This document shows, piece by piece, positions 45,516-57,811 of a stretch of 64,000 bases of DNA; positions within the stretch are counted from its first letter, which is position 1, and each line of letters begins with the position of its first letter. A program made the translations under genes and the position numbers. The DNA comes from Tetracentron sinense (taxonomy: Eukaryota; Streptophyta; Magnoliopsida; Trochodendrales; Trochodendraceae). The DNA lies in contig CM026565.1 of assembly GCA_015143295.1 (NCBI GenBank), forward strand, positions 16,254,548 through 16,318,547, given 5' to 3'. The notes under the pieces were generated by a model, which searched no databases, was not told the DNA's origin, and was given only the letters and a program-made list of their open reading frames with translations.

Positions 45516-46807
45516 AAAAGTACGGCTGAGTATGAAATACTCAGCGAGTACAAGCTACTAGCTAACCAGAGCAATAACGAAAACATAACAACAGTGAACA
45601 CGATACGAAATATCAATTAAAGCAATACTAGCAGCATAACATAAATAGTATTGAACATAAAGCAATATCAATATCTTGACATGCGTGCATGAATGCGAAA
45701 ACCTCAATAAAACTCATGTTGGGAAACCCTTTCCATGTCTTGGTCTTTCTTGTGAAAATCAAGCATGCGTGTCTGTCTTGTCTTGTATTTCATGTCTTGA
45801 CTTGTTCTTGACTTGTATACTTGTGAGCCAGAGGCTAGCACCAGCACATCCCTGGGCTACCAACCTCTTTGATATTTCCTTCACTTGTGAGCTAGAGGCT
45901 AACACCCTTCACTTGGGCTACCAACCTCCTTGACATGTGCTTGTTTCCTTTCACTTGTGAGCCAGAGGCTAGCACCCTTCACTTGGGCTACCAACCTCCT
46001 TGACATATGCTTATTTTCTTGTTTGATTTCTCATGTGCAAATACTCTTGAAAAACTCAACATGCTTGTGTGCTTGTCAATAGTGGCAACCATGATGACAC
46101 GAGCAATTTAAAGAAATAGCATATGGTATTTTAAATTCTAATTCTAACATAAGGAAAATAGGCAAGCATATAAGACATTGAATCAATTTATCATTTTAAG
46201 GAAAATCACACAAGCCCTACTTTCATATTCTTCCTTAAAATCCATTAATTTCTTATTTAGGCCTTTTATCAAACACTTGACATGCACCATTCATAGTCAT
46301 GTTATTTCCATTTCTTAGAGCGTATATTCCATACAAACATCATGGTGTATTCGTTATTTGTAGAATGCCCTTCCACCATTTTCCATACACACATCACACC
46401 ACATTCATACGGCATCCAATTGCCTCATCCCATCATACATTCATACATCCCACCATTTACATTCTTCTTGCTTATATTTAGGGAAAATAGTGCATCTCAA
46501 GGAAAAGGGAAGAATACAAGATTAACATCATCATTTTGTTTAGAAAACCTAGGTTATTACTAAGGAAGTTAGTAGGGTGTACTAACTTTGAATCAAGAAG
46601 AGAAAAACCCTTAAAATGTTTGGACACGCTGCCCTAGGTTGGAGAACGAGTCCTTTACTTGCTTTGCCTTGGATTTGAAGAATCCAAGCTTTTGAGTGAG
46701 ATCTAGGGAGCTTGAACTCTTAATTTTCACTCAAGAGGAACCCTAGGCAAGGGTGAAACGCCCAAAAGAAGAAAAAGCCTTTAATGAAATTTCTGCAAAA
46801 CGCGATA

Positions 46808-47035
46808 TACCGATCGATCAGTGGTTAACACCGAGCGATTGGTCACCTATCGAGCAACTGCTGTTTTGACAGGGCGATCGGTCAAAAACATGCTCTGTGA
46901 AATTTTTTCCCATACAAAAAAGTTAACTAGTCGATAGCTACCGATCGATTGGTTGTGGACCGATCGATCGCTAATAATGACCGAGCGATCGGTTGTGAAC
47001 CGATCAATCTCTATATTGGACCGTGCGATCGGTGA
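46808..47035 (-). promoter_or_regulatory. E4 5' LTR palindrome array and box
   Basis: CCGATCGATCGG, CCGAGCGATCGG and decayed forms on both sides of the box (complement of TGTGAAATTTTTTCCCATAC). Confidence 0.65.
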
Positions 47036-47164
47036 TCTGTAGGTTCCACTGTTTTGGCCATATCTTTTGACTTGTTCGTCGGATTTTGACGATTCAACTT
47101 GCGTGAAAGGCCAATTGGCTACGAAAGTGCTATTCATTAAGTACGGAAAGTCCGGAGTGCTACA

Positions 47165-47641
47165 GAGACTAGGGGTTATATGGTCTTCACTACATCCTTA
47201 TCTGGGATTGAAGAATCTTCTTTAAATGTTGTGAGTGGCCAACACCATAGTGATGGTGAGGATGATGAGAGTCATAATGACTCAGATTCTGAAGGAGACC
47301 ATGAGGCAGCCTATGATGAGCTATTTTAGAATGCCTAAAGCTGAAAAAGGTTCAATTTTTCATGACCAAAAAGGTCAAATCTATTAAAATGGAAAGAGAC
47401 GCCTTAGACCAAGTGGCTTCAAGGTTGAAAACTCTTATGTCACATCTTGAGGAAGAGAAGGCTTCCCTCCTTGTCAAGACTCAGTTTCTTGAATCTGATT
47501 TGCGTACTTGTCTTAATGAAAACACAAGTCTTGAAATCAAGCCGGTTGATCTTGAGCAAAATCAGAGGTGTGGAGATGTGAAGGGAACTCCATCTACCTC
47601 GAACACTGAGCCTAGTGAAAGTTGTACCCTCCTGAAAATAG
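47165..47641 (+). pseudogene. gag: SIRE gag C-terminal fragment
   Basis: Continues after E4 with YMVFTT, GIEESSLNVVSGQHH, an acidic DDESHNDSDSEGDHEAAYDE stretch, then in the next frame (47362-47646) a coiled-coil-like KKVKSIKMERDALDQVASRL and ESDLRTCLNENTSLE. It corresponds to 57560-57990 of the SIRE element. Ended by the Tat LTR at 47642. Confidence 0.78.
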
Positions 47642-49974
47642 TGTGAGCACGAGAATTTCTTCCGCTCACAATTACTTGTGGTACCCTCACAGGTGTGAAA
47701 GGGCTTTTTATCATTTAAGAGTCGTCACCTATTTATTCAGAAGGGATAAGTCCCCCGAGTTTGGATAAGGTCTTGGTCTGCGAGTAAGATCAGGGTAAGG
47801 GGTTCGATTAAGTCCGGGGAAGGCGTTAGGCACCCCGAGGCTTCCGTCTTTACAACGGTTCCGTACTCCCCGGGTTTAAGCCAATTTAAAGTTAATCTTA
47901 ATTAGAATGTCGAAGAGTTTAAGTTAACACAAATCCAAGAAAGGACAAGCTAACTGGGGTCGGGCCTGTGTTGGGCTGCCTACGTACTCACAAGGTGAGA
48001 TCAGACCGAGCGTAGTTCTGGCACATGAGCCTGTGCCGAGGCTAGGGGCGTGTGTGTGTGCACCAAGGGTGGCTAACATAGACTTATCCGGTAGACTAGG
48101 GTTTGGTTGACCGATGAGGGTCAAGTGCATGGTATTTAAGCCTGGTAGGCCTAAGAGGATAGTCCGGTAGACTAGGATGGAGTCCGGCCCAGGTTAGGGT
48201 TGCTAACCGGGGTTAGGCTGAACCAACTATGGTTAGGGTTACTAACCACAGTTAAAGGGATGTGATATGTAGCCCGGTAAGCTAAGGGGAGGCCCGGTAG
48301 GCCAAGGTAAATCCGGTAAACTTGGTTTTTAGGCCCGGTAGGCCGTAAACCGAAGTTAACTACGATTAAGGTTGCTAATCACAGTTAAAGGGGTCTAACT
48401 GTGGTTAGGGTTGCTAACCAGTGCTAGGGAGAGGGCCAACGTCAGTATTATAGTCCAAAGTTTGTTTTAGGAATTTCCGTTTAATTTTTCAAAGTTTGTG
48501 AGGTTAAGGGGTGCTTAACCACGGTTAAATATTAACTGGAGGTGTATTTAACCATGGTTAAGAGTCTGGTACAGTCTGAGGTGGGCCCAGGGGGCTAGGC
48601 AGGGCCTAAAGTCACCTCCTACCAGGTCGGGCCCCTGCAAAAGCTCAAAACAAAAACAAGGTTAATGTCGGTAATGTAATTACCGACATTATGTATAATG
48701 TTTTTAAGTTATGTTTTTGCCTCTGTTAACTAGGGTTAAGATGTAACCCAGGGTGAAACAAGGCATGGGAGTGAAGAAGGGACTCCTGGAAAAGGTTCAG
48801 GCTTTGTGTAGGCCCCAGGGGATGCCTGGAGTGCGTCCCACAAAGCTGCAAAGGTGTTGTACCTGCACGATTATATTGGTGGTAGTTATTCTACCGCCAA
48901 CCAAAACTAGGCCAAAACAGTAATGTCGGCAGACAGTCCACCGACAGCCAGGGAACAAGCTCTACCAAGAATGGCGGTACTGAGTTGACCGCAATTCCTA
49001 GATTCCTCCACAAGCGGGTTTGTGCCCACTAGGGCTGTGTATAGAGATGACCAGGGGTTTCCTCATGATGTGAGGGACCCCTAGAGGATCCGTGATGGTC
49101 TACCAAGCTTAAAGAACTTGTGTATACCCGTAAAGGCTCATCCTACCTATGGTAAAGGTAGGTGAACACCTGTTGGGTTTGGTTTACAAATTTAAACACC
49201 TAAGAGAGCATAACAAAAGTCCCTTGGAGATGACCAGGGACTCACATGGATGTTAAAGCAATGAAAAGATCTGTAGGGAATGGCCCTACCCTATACTCTG
49301 CTTTCTACCAAAATGGAGGAGGCTTGTGTACAGTGGTGACATACTCCGGTGGTGCTGCAGATGCTGGGGAAGCTTGAGGTAGGCCCAAGGGAGGCCTGGA
49401 ATCACAGCCAGAAGGTTGAAGAGGGGTGAGCCTAGGAGTTTGGCAATAGAGGTTCACCTTAGAAAGTTGCCGACAGTTTGCACAGGAGGGTGGTTTGGTT
49501 TTATAGGCAAGGAGCTTGGGACCTACAAGGGATTTGAGGAGAAGGGGGAGAAGGGCATTGGACCAAGGGGAGGTCAACTAAGGGCTGAGAAGGGAGAGCT
49601 GAGGTGAGGGTTGAGTGTGCAGGGGTCTACGCAGGTCTGCAACTCGGAACTCACAAATTTCGGTAGAAGATCTACCAACAATGTGAATGCAGGCCAAATA
49701 TTAATGTCGGTAGATCTTCTACCGACATTCTGAGTTTTATTTTAGAATGGGTTAGGCCCTGCACATACGGGTATGGGTGATTGTTCTAAGGGTTTTGGGC
49801 CTTGTGGGCTGGAGGCTAAAGGTCAGGCCCTATGGGCCATGGGTCTTAAGGTTTTAAGCCCTAAGGGCTCTAAGGTTGTGCTAGGATCACCTAAGGCTAG
49901 GATTTTGATAGGGGTAACCATTGTTAAAAGACTTTAGCTACAGTTAGATGGGGTGTAAAAATTGGGTGCTTACA
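47642..49974 (-). repeat. Tat/Ogre 3' LTR
   Basis: On minus TGTAAGCACCCAATTTTTAC (49974) to CTCGTGCTCACA (47642), 2333 bp, next to a purine tract. It contains repeated GGCCCGGTAGGC-like words and GTTAGGGTTGCTAACC inverted words (about 48110-48560), and TGTCGGTAGA/TCTACCGACA inverted pairs (48880-48965 and 49665-49730). No coding frame I trust. Confidence 0.87.
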
Positions 49975-49992
49975 GCTACCCCTCTTTGCTGG
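49975..49992 (-). promoter_or_regulatory. Tat polypurine tract
   Basis: Minus reads AGCAAAGAGGGGTAGC, just upstream of the 3' LTR. Confidence 0.8.
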
Positions 49993-52522
49993 AGAATGCC
50001 ATGGTCGGCGATTCAAACGACAAAGACTGGAATCACCCTATTTTTACACCGAGCTTGGATAATAGGGATGTAGAGTGATGACATATATGCATGCAGTGAA
50101 AATGGTGAGTGCAAGTAGTGGCAAAGACTACTGCAAGGGGATAGCGAGTAACTGACTACTCACCGGGGATTGATGGATGCAGGGATGACATAGCCCGGAG
50201 GCGTTGGCCGGAGGAATTCGATTGAGTTTGGTCGAAAAGACACACGGGGGTGTTAAAAGAGAGGATATGCAGGTGGTATACACTGTAAAGGTATACACGG
50301 GATGTCGAGGACACACGGGGGTGTCGAAAGAGAGGACATGCAAGTGGTATACACTGTAAGGGTATATGTGGGATGTCGAGGACATATAGGGGTGTCAAAA
50401 GAGAGGATATGCAAGTGGTATACATTGTAAAGGTATACGCGGGATGTCGAGGACATACAGGGGTGTCGAAAGGAGAGGATATGCAGGTGGTATACACTGT
50501 AAAGGTATACACAGGATGTCGAGTACACACGGGGGTGTCGAATGAGGAGGACATGGGGGTGGTATACACTGTAAAGGTATACACGGGATGTCGAGGACAC
50601 ACGGGGGTGTCGAAAGAGGAGGACATGCGGGTGGTATACACTGTAAAGATATACACGGGTGTCGAGGACACACGAGGGTCTCGAAAGAGGAGGACATGCG
50701 GGTGGTATACACTGTAAAGGTATACACGGGATGTCGAGGACACACAGGGGGTCGAAAGGGTGCGGCATGTCTGAGAGCCACTAGCTAGATGATCGAAATG
50801 GCTGAAGGGCGCTAGATTTGATCAAAGATAATGCTGAGGAGTTTGATCACAAGAGGTGTGATGCTATTCAGAGATGTCATGCAGGGGATAAAGGCGAGGA
50901 TACTTTTCCATGACTCTGCTGATTGCGACTTGTGGGGATGCACGGTGTCAGCATTTTCTGCTTTGTCTTGCCGAGGCTGCTCAGTGCAGGTTGGTGTGAT
51001 CTGGTCAGGATACCAAAGAGGAGCTATTTTTTGAAAACATTTTATAAAAGGGTTTGGACCTTTGTAAAAGTTTTTGCTTCCAACAAAAAAGAATGTTCAA
51101 CTAACTGTCAGTTTTGCCAGGAATTTGCCTTAGACAGGGCTTGGGGATCATGTATTCTGCCCTTCACTCTTGGAGAGTAGAGCATGACCCAGAAGAGGTT
51201 TTATCATCATTGGAAAATTTTTGTGGGTAGACTTGTTTGTCTTGTCACCGCTGAAGATTAGACTCTGATTGGGGAGAATCTTGTTGGGGAGCATATTGGA
51301 TGCCTTTGCTTGGGAGATCAGCTGGGGGATGTGATTCTGTTGTAGGCCACGATTGAGGATCTGCTAGGGGATAGGACACTGTCATAGATCACTGCTGGGG
51401 ATCTGAACTCTGCTGGAGGCTAGTGTCGGGGAAGTTGCTCTTCCATGCCATCTGCTGGGGACTGCTGTAGGAGATTTATCTGGCTAGAACGATTACTGCC
51501 GAATTCTATTGCCAAACTGCTCTTCAGCTTTTTCTTCCTTTTTTACCCTTGGAATGACCAAGTCATGGGGTTCGCATAATTTTTGCACGATGAGGCCGTT
51601 ACCGGTTTTCCTTATGTCTACAAAGCTGATTGATTTTTGTCCCTTTTTTGCTCCTGGTCATAAGACTAAGTCTGGGGATCGCACGATTTTTGAGCAATGA
51701 GGCCATTTCTGGTTTTTCTCATGCTTGCGACTTACTCGGGAAGCTTTACTTATACTGGGGAAAATGGGTCTTCCCCCATCATTGCCCTGAATAGTGCTCC
51801 TCTGGGGATTTGAGGATGATATTTCTGCTGGGGATACAGATGTGATACTGTGCTTGCACTCGTAACTCCTAAGGGATCGAGAAGGACTTTGTAGTAAGAC
51901 AAAATATAAGCTGAGGGACCAAAGTTTGGGACACCCTGGGATTTCTCCCGTTTTGTTGTTGATTTGTACTCTCTTGGAGGTTTTGGTTTTGATATAATTG
52001 ATTTTCACTTTCTGGAGGATTATACTTTCTGGGACACTTCTCTGTGGGGAGTCTTTGACTGTTAAAATGTATCAACTTCTATTTTAGGTTTTCTTTTGAT
52101 AGAAATTTTGTACCCTTGAGAATCGACTTGCTTGGGAAGCTGGGAGAGTTTGTCTCTGCTTGGGGAGTGAGGGACTTTGTTCGGGGAGAGTTGATGATTT
52201 CTTTGGGGAAAGTGGGACTCTGTTTGGGGAGAGTCGGGGAGTGGATACCTCATTTGTGACCGCACCTGATTTGACAGGTTGCCTACGTACCTTTGCAGGA
52301 TCAAGTCGTGACGTAGTTCGGGCTAATGCAGTAGAGGATGAGGGAGGGTGTCCCTAAAAAAGTGTAATGAAAGAAGGGCTATCAGGCTCGAGAGGCTAAC
52401 AAGCAAATTTCTTTTGATTTGTAAGCGGGTTACAGGAAAAAGGGATGAAGAGTGTGCCAAAGATGGCCTCTTGTCATTTCCCAGAGAAACTATAAGTGCA
52501 AAGCACTTATCAAACCTACATC
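49993..52522 (-). other. Tat 3' untranslated region
   Basis: 2.5 kb between the pol stop and the purine tract; no conserved protein. It holds a 63-bp tandem repeat (50243-50760) and a stretch of irregular GCTGGGGAT words (51230-52230). Long 3' untranslated regions are usual in Ogre-type elements. Confidence 0.7.
50243..50760 (-). repeat. 63-bp tandem repeat, about eight copies
   Basis: Each unit has GGTATACACTGTAAAGGTATAC (two GTATAC words 9 nt apart, able to pair), then GGGATGTCGAGGACACAC and GGGGTGTCGAAAGAG. Period 62-65 bp. Open frames on both strands here are repeat artefacts. Confidence 0.9.
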
Positions 52523-53977
52523 CTAAGCGTAGTATCTTTTGACTTTGTCCATGTTGATGGGCTCTAGGAGGTCTTCATCATCTATACGTCCGAATCGAAG
52601 GGCACCGCCTGAGAGTTTATCTCAGACGACGTATGGGCCTTCATAGTTGGGAGTGAATTTACCCCTTGGGTCAGGGTGGTTTCGCAACATTTTTTGGAGG
52701 ACTAGGTTACCGATCTCGATGCTTCTTTGCTTGACTTTCCTATTGAATACCCTAGCCATGCACCTCTGATAGGCCTGAGAGTGGTTGATGGCTTTCAGTC
52801 GCCGCTCTTCAATCAAATTTAGCTGCTCATACCAGGTCTGTGCCCACTCTGCTTCTGAGAGCTCTGCTTCCATTAACACCCATAGTGATGGAATCTGTAC
52901 ATCGACGAGGAGGACTGCTTCCATACCATAGGCCAGAGAGAATGGTGTTACCCTAGTTGAGGTTCGGATGGACGTTCTGTAGGCCATGAGTGCGTAAGGG
53001 AGCATCTCATATCAGGTAGAGTACTTGGTCACCATCTTTTCTATGATTTTCTTCAGGTTCTTGTTAGTAGCTTCAACTGCACCATTGGTCTATGGCCTGT
53101 ATGGCGTAGAGTTGTGATGTTGGATCTTGAATTTCTGGTAGAGGTCAGTCATCCCCTTGTTGCAGAAGTTGAGAGCATTGTCTGTTACAATCTCATATGG
53201 GACCCCATATCGGCAAATGATGTCCCTTTTTAGAAAACGTTGAACCACTGAAGCTGTAACATGGCATAAGAGGCGGCCTGAACCCATTTTGTGAAATAAT
53301 CGATTGCTACCAGAATGAATCGATGTCTGTTGGATGCTTTCGGAGCTATGGGTCCGGTGACATCAATGCCCCAAGCTGAGAATGGCCAAGGTGCAGTAAG
53401 ATTGTGCAGCCTGTTTAGCGGTGCATTTACCCTGTCGGCGTAGATTTGGCACTGGTGGCACTTCTATACATGCTTACAATAATCTGATTCCATAGTGGAC
53501 CAGTAGTAGCCTAGTCTTAGTATCTTCTTAGATAGCATCAACCCGTGGGCCGTAAGTTCCTCCGTGAACTTCTTCGACTACCTGTGCTGCTTCACTGGTA
53601 TCTAGGCATCTGAGCCAAAGTAGGTTTGATGACCTTTTGTACAAAATGCCCCCTAATAGGATGAACTGAATAGCTAGTCTTCTGATTGCCCGACGGTCTG
53701 TCTTGGTGGCATCGAGGGGGAAGGTCCCATCCTTGAGGTATTGCTTGATGTCTGTATACCAAGGCTTATTGTCCAATACCTCCTCGGCCTAAAGGCAGTA
53801 GGCAGGCTGATCCCGTTGCTGAATTTCAATTGGCCAGAGCATGATTTCTGTAGGGATCTGTACCATGGAAGCAAGAGTGGCCAGTGCGTCGGTAAATCTA
53901 TTCTGGTTCCTAGATCTGTGGTTGAAGCTGATTCTTCTGAATTAACTGATTAGCAGATTAAGGTAGGCCAAGTACGG
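52523..53977 (-). pseudogene. pol: Tat pol: RNase H-integrase linker and integrase (decayed)
   Basis: On minus: DALATLASMVQIP linker, DNKPWYTDIKQYLKDGTFP, zinc-finger remnant VHGGTYGP, core with KRDIICRYGVPYEIVTDNA and HHNSTPYRP, then MAYRTSIRTSTRVTPFSLAYG and the C-terminal KMLRNHPDPRGKFTPNYEGP. The pol end is KVKRYYA with its stop at 52523-52525. This order is typical of the Tat/Ogre lineage. Several stops and frameshifts (near 53530-53290, 53090-53005, 52621). Confidence 0.87.
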
Positions 53978-55317
53978 TGAAAAATCACTCGGTGAACCCC
54001 AAATAAAATATTCGAGTTGAGAACTCACAAAACCAAGGGGGGATGGCTAGCTTTCCCTATAATACTTTCTACCCTTTTTAAGATTTAATAATTAAATTAT
54101 TAACTAAGGAGAAATAATAATCAAGTGCGGAAAAGGAAAACAAGCAAACCACAACACAAGGTTTTTTACGTGGAAATCCTTCGGGGAAAAACCACGGGAC
54201 CTAGTCCAGCGAAGAGATATCACTAAGACAAAATCAACAAGAACTTACAAGACTCGAACTTGACTCCTTCGGACTCGACACTACGATCCTTCAGTTCTTA
54301 GTCCTCCACGCCTTGAAAAGTCATCACGTACCCGCAAGTCCCGTGATCAACCGCAGTCGCTCGTACTTCTCTTAGATCTCCACAACAACCACGATCCTTC
54401 TCGGATCGATCTCCTTCTACGAAGGCTCCGGATCACAAACACCAGCCAAAGACACACACGTGTCGGGATTGTCAAATTAATTTTCTAACAATCTCTAGAG
54501 GGATCTTAAAACCATGAAGATCACACAATGCAAGAGCTAAGAATAGAAAAGTTATTCTTGCATTCTCTAGAGAGGTTGTGAGAGGAGGGATCAACTATAA
54601 TCAATGAAGAATAAAAGAAACCCTAGGAGAGAGTTCTCCAGCCTCTACTCTCATAAACTAATAAGATCTCCACGAATTAGGTCAATAGAAGTCATATTTA
54701 TAGATTCCAAAGAGATTGCATGTGAATAGAACTCTTATTTAGCAAGGATGGATCTATCCATGGTGTGGACGGATCTGTCCATTGCCCACGGATCTATCCG
54801 TCATCACCAAGGATAGATCCTTCAAAGTCTATTAATGTAAGCACCGATCCATCCAAGTTAGCACCGATCTATCTATCACACCAAGGATAGATCTATCCAA
54901 ATGTTAATCAATCTATCCGTCATTACCAAGGATAGATCCTTCAAAACATAACTCTCTGGAAAAAATCCTCATACATATTTTTTCACCACCGATCTATCCA
55001 ACATGGAGAAGGATAGATCCTTCATTCCATACTTAGCCAATTTCGAATATTTCCAATGACTTGAATACAATAACTTTTTTTATGGAATTATACTAACCTC
55101 CTAGGTTGATAAAAAGGTGTTCTAAGTCAAAAACCAACCTAGGTAATGGGTCACTAAGTCACTTACCTTCCTAGATCTGGAGGTGATACTTGATGTAGAT
55201 TTCTTCTCTTTTCTTTGGCTTTTTGAAGCTTTACCAAGTATGACAAGTTGACTTAAAAATGACTCCACTTAGACTTACGTTTTGATACATAATTAGCCAA
55301 GATATTTTGGACTTACA
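53978..55317 (-). repeat. SIRE 3' LTR
   Basis: On minus TGTAAGTCC (55317) to GATTTTTCA (53978). Palindrome array 54746-55022, box 54949-54980, TATA CTATAAATA (54695-54703). Confidence 0.95.
54746..55022 (-). promoter_or_regulatory. SIRE LTR palindrome array and box
   Basis: About a dozen GGATAGATCC/GGATCTATCC half-sites and palindromes, often followed by TTCA. The box reads CTCTCTGGAAAAAATCC then TCATACAT, almost the same as in the Tekay LTRs. TATA is about 45 nt downstream. Repeated in the 5' LTR at 59825-60102. Confidence 0.72.
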
Positions 55318-55331
55318 ATCTCCCCCTTTGG
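55318..55331 (-). promoter_or_regulatory. SIRE polypurine tract
   Basis: Minus reads CCAAAGGGGGAGAT next to the 3' LTR. Similar GGGGGAGA words recur at about 55611-55618 and 55809-55816; multiple tracts are known in Sireviruses. Confidence 0.85.
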
Positions 55332-57075
55332 CAATTCTGTGTCAAAACTCCTAGACAAACATATAAAGGACGGACTTCCAAAAACTGATTCATAAAAGGA
55401 AAGATGAACTTTACATGACTCAAAAAATAAAATTACATAACGTAACCATTTACCAATGACTCATCAAACTTCTCATGCAATTCAATGTCGAAGTCTGCAA
55501 CCTGTTATCTACACATGCTAAAAACAAAGAACACCTATGAAGCATGGAGAAATAGATATAAAACATAATAATCCATAGGCCATAGGCAGACTTAAGTATG
55601 CTAAAAAATTCTCCCCCTTTTTGGCACAAAATGCCAAAGGTAGATAGGAAGCCAATATCACAATAGATATACCAATTAATCACATATGTAATATCAAAGC
55701 AATAACAATACAAACAAGCAACCGTAGACAATGAGGGGACTTTAGAGCGGAGAACAAGATATATTAATATAAAGCAACAACTCTCCCTCAACACCACAAC
55801 TTGATCTTCTCCCCCTAAGATCAAGGACACCACCTAAAGGACAGAGCAACTCATACTAGAAAGGCCCATGCCAACAAAAAAGAAAAAACACAAAATAATA
55901 AACTAAAAAATATCATGTGTCACACAAACATGCATTATAAGCATTCCAACCAATAGTAATTTAAAATTACTAGGCCAAGGAAAAAACATGATTAATTAGA
56001 CCAATTGAGGATAAACATCTAATTAAATCTCACGGAATGCTAAAGCATAACCAATTCACTTAGTCACAATTAGTGAACAGTTCAAAAGTGAAGCTTTGTG
56101 TGTAGTGGTGGTCTGACTAGATACTAAATCAAGGTTTCTTTCCCTTTCTAAGGATATGACATTAACCACTAAGGGGACTCCTAGAGACTCAAATCTAAGA
56201 AGTCAAACCTAGTTAGATCCAGTTATGCTGATTTTTATTTATATATATTTTTTTTTAACATTTTAGTGCACCTTTATCCATTTTGATTTGACCTAATATT
56301 TTTATTTTACTTTGGTCAAAAACATCCTCACTATTTTGATGTTCTTTTTCTGAACATATCTTTTCATGCAATATTGGCTTTCACACTATCCAAGTAGGTA
56401 GCTCTTCTCTATTGGCAGTAGGGGCTTTTACTCTTGCAACTCCGAAAGATACCTAACTTGTTGACATAGGTAGTCATTACTACTGTTTGCACCCAATAGT
56501 AGCTTTCACACTAGCCTAGTAGGTAGCCCTTTTTATTGCAACAATTTTTTTTTCTCATGGAGGATACACAAAATGGGGATGACTAACTATATGGTCAATC
56601 TAGACAGGTCATACTAGGTCACACTTTATGGATAAGTCATACACCTACAGATTAAGAAATAGACATCTCAACAGAATCAGTCAGAGTGCATGTGATAGTG
56701 CAAAGCATACACACATGGATAAGTCTCTAACCGTGCAAGATAAAACTAGTCTAATTTTTAGCCTAACCAAGAGACTATGAAGGTGATATATCCTCAATCA
56801 GCAACAAACTCATGTTTAACCTTGGACAAGTATAGAAATAAAGATCACACAAGGAATGCAAATCATGCAAGTCTTACAAGGGCAACATGACAAAAATCTT
56901 TTTGGATTTTATATTTTTCAATGTTTTAGAGATTTTTCAAAATAAATAAAACAGAAAAATAGACCATAGCAAATAAAAACTAGTAAAAAGAAAAAACTAC
57001 TAGTATACACAAACTTCATAGCACTAGGACAAGATAGAACACTAACAGTACACCCTAGGCTACGACAGACACAGG
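55332..57075 (-). other. SIRE internal non-coding region
   Basis: AT-rich, no pol motif in any frame. Minus frames such as 55450-55833 have no recognisable similarity. It contains extra purine tracts and a pair of diverged direct repeats around 56380 and 56505 (TTTCACACTATCCAAGTAGGTAGC and similar). Confidence 0.7.
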
Positions 57076-57811
57076 CTAAGTGAAGCCCTTTAGGTCTTCC
57101 TTTCTCACCCAAACAGTTTTAGCAGTTCGATTGACTCTTTGGTCTCTAACCGTTTCAGTTGAGGTAGGTATGACCTTTTGTCTCTTCCTCCTGTTCCTCC
57201 TATTCCAAGATTGAGTCCTAGAATTATGGAGGGCATTATGGTTCTCCCTGTTATCTCCTTTATTTCTAACATAAGGAGTGTCATGACCATGCCACTGTCT
57301 AGAGTTATTATAGATATTCAATATACCATCATTTAACTTCCTAGACATCTCCACTAGGATATCAACTCTTCTTTGAAGATTCCCATTAAAATTGATTTGG
57401 TTCCTAGAATCATGATTGGGCATTCTTCGAAGTTTAGGACATCGAGGCCTAATATGACCCTTCACTCCACATTTATGACATGTAGGAATGAATTTCTGAG
57501 TAGAAGGGTCTTTCCTATTCTCAAGAGGGTGCCTTTTATCACCAGGCTCAGTGTTCGAGGTGGATGAAGTTCCCTTCTCATCTCCACACCTCGAATTTTG
57601 CTTAAGATCAGCTAACTTGAATTCAAGACTTGTCTTTTCATCAAGACAAACATGCAAATCAGATTCAAGAAGCTGAGTCTTGACAAGGAGGGAAGCCTTC
57701 TCTTCCTCAAGTTGAGACACAAGAGCTTTCAATCTAGAAGTCACTTGGTCTAAGGCATATCTTTCCTTTTCAATAAATTTAACCTTTTTGGTCAAGGAAA
57801 TCTGACCCTTT
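57076..57811 (-). pseudogene. gag: SIRE gag C-terminal part (shifted frame)
   Basis: In another frame than the main gag: coiled-coil region KKVKFIEKERYALDQVTSRL to ESDLHVCLDEKTSLEFKLAD, then a second CCHC knuckle CHKCGVKGHIRPRC (about 57485-57440) and a basic tail ending at 57076. Two knuckles and a coiled coil are usual for SIRE gag. A short deletion at the junction with the main gag (near 57812), judged against the copy at 47320-47350, explains the frame change. Confidence 0.78.

Larger units (their letters stand above)
38517..47164 (-). mobile_element. E4: Tekay-type chromovirus, same family as E3, decayed
   Basis: On minus: 5' LTR 45086-47164, primer site, gag, intron, pol, purine tract, 3' LTR 38517-39978 truncated at its far end (about 600-800 bp missing). 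Proteins closely match E3, but several stops and two frameshift zones are present. It sits in a SIRE gag fragment whose rest is at 47165-47641. No duplication can be checked because of the truncation. Confidence 0.93.
45086..47164 (-). repeat. E4 5' LTR
   Basis: On minus TGTAGCACTCCGG (47164) to GGGGCACGATA (45086), with terminal CA changed to TA. Palindrome array 46808-47035 with box 46891-46921. Tandem units 45815-46020. The donor-like site near 46590 reads AAA|GTTAGTAC. Broken small frame 45376-45515. Confidence 0.93.

Noticed and set aside
50128..50788. Overlapping open frames of 85-195 aa on both strands
   Set aside because: Artefact of the 63-bp tandem repeat in the Tat 3' untranslated region.
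55450..55833. 127-aa minus frame in the SIRE internal region as an envelope-like gene
   Set aside because: It is an AT-rich frame with no motif. Some SIRE relatives carry an extra ORF here, but nothing in this sequence supports one.
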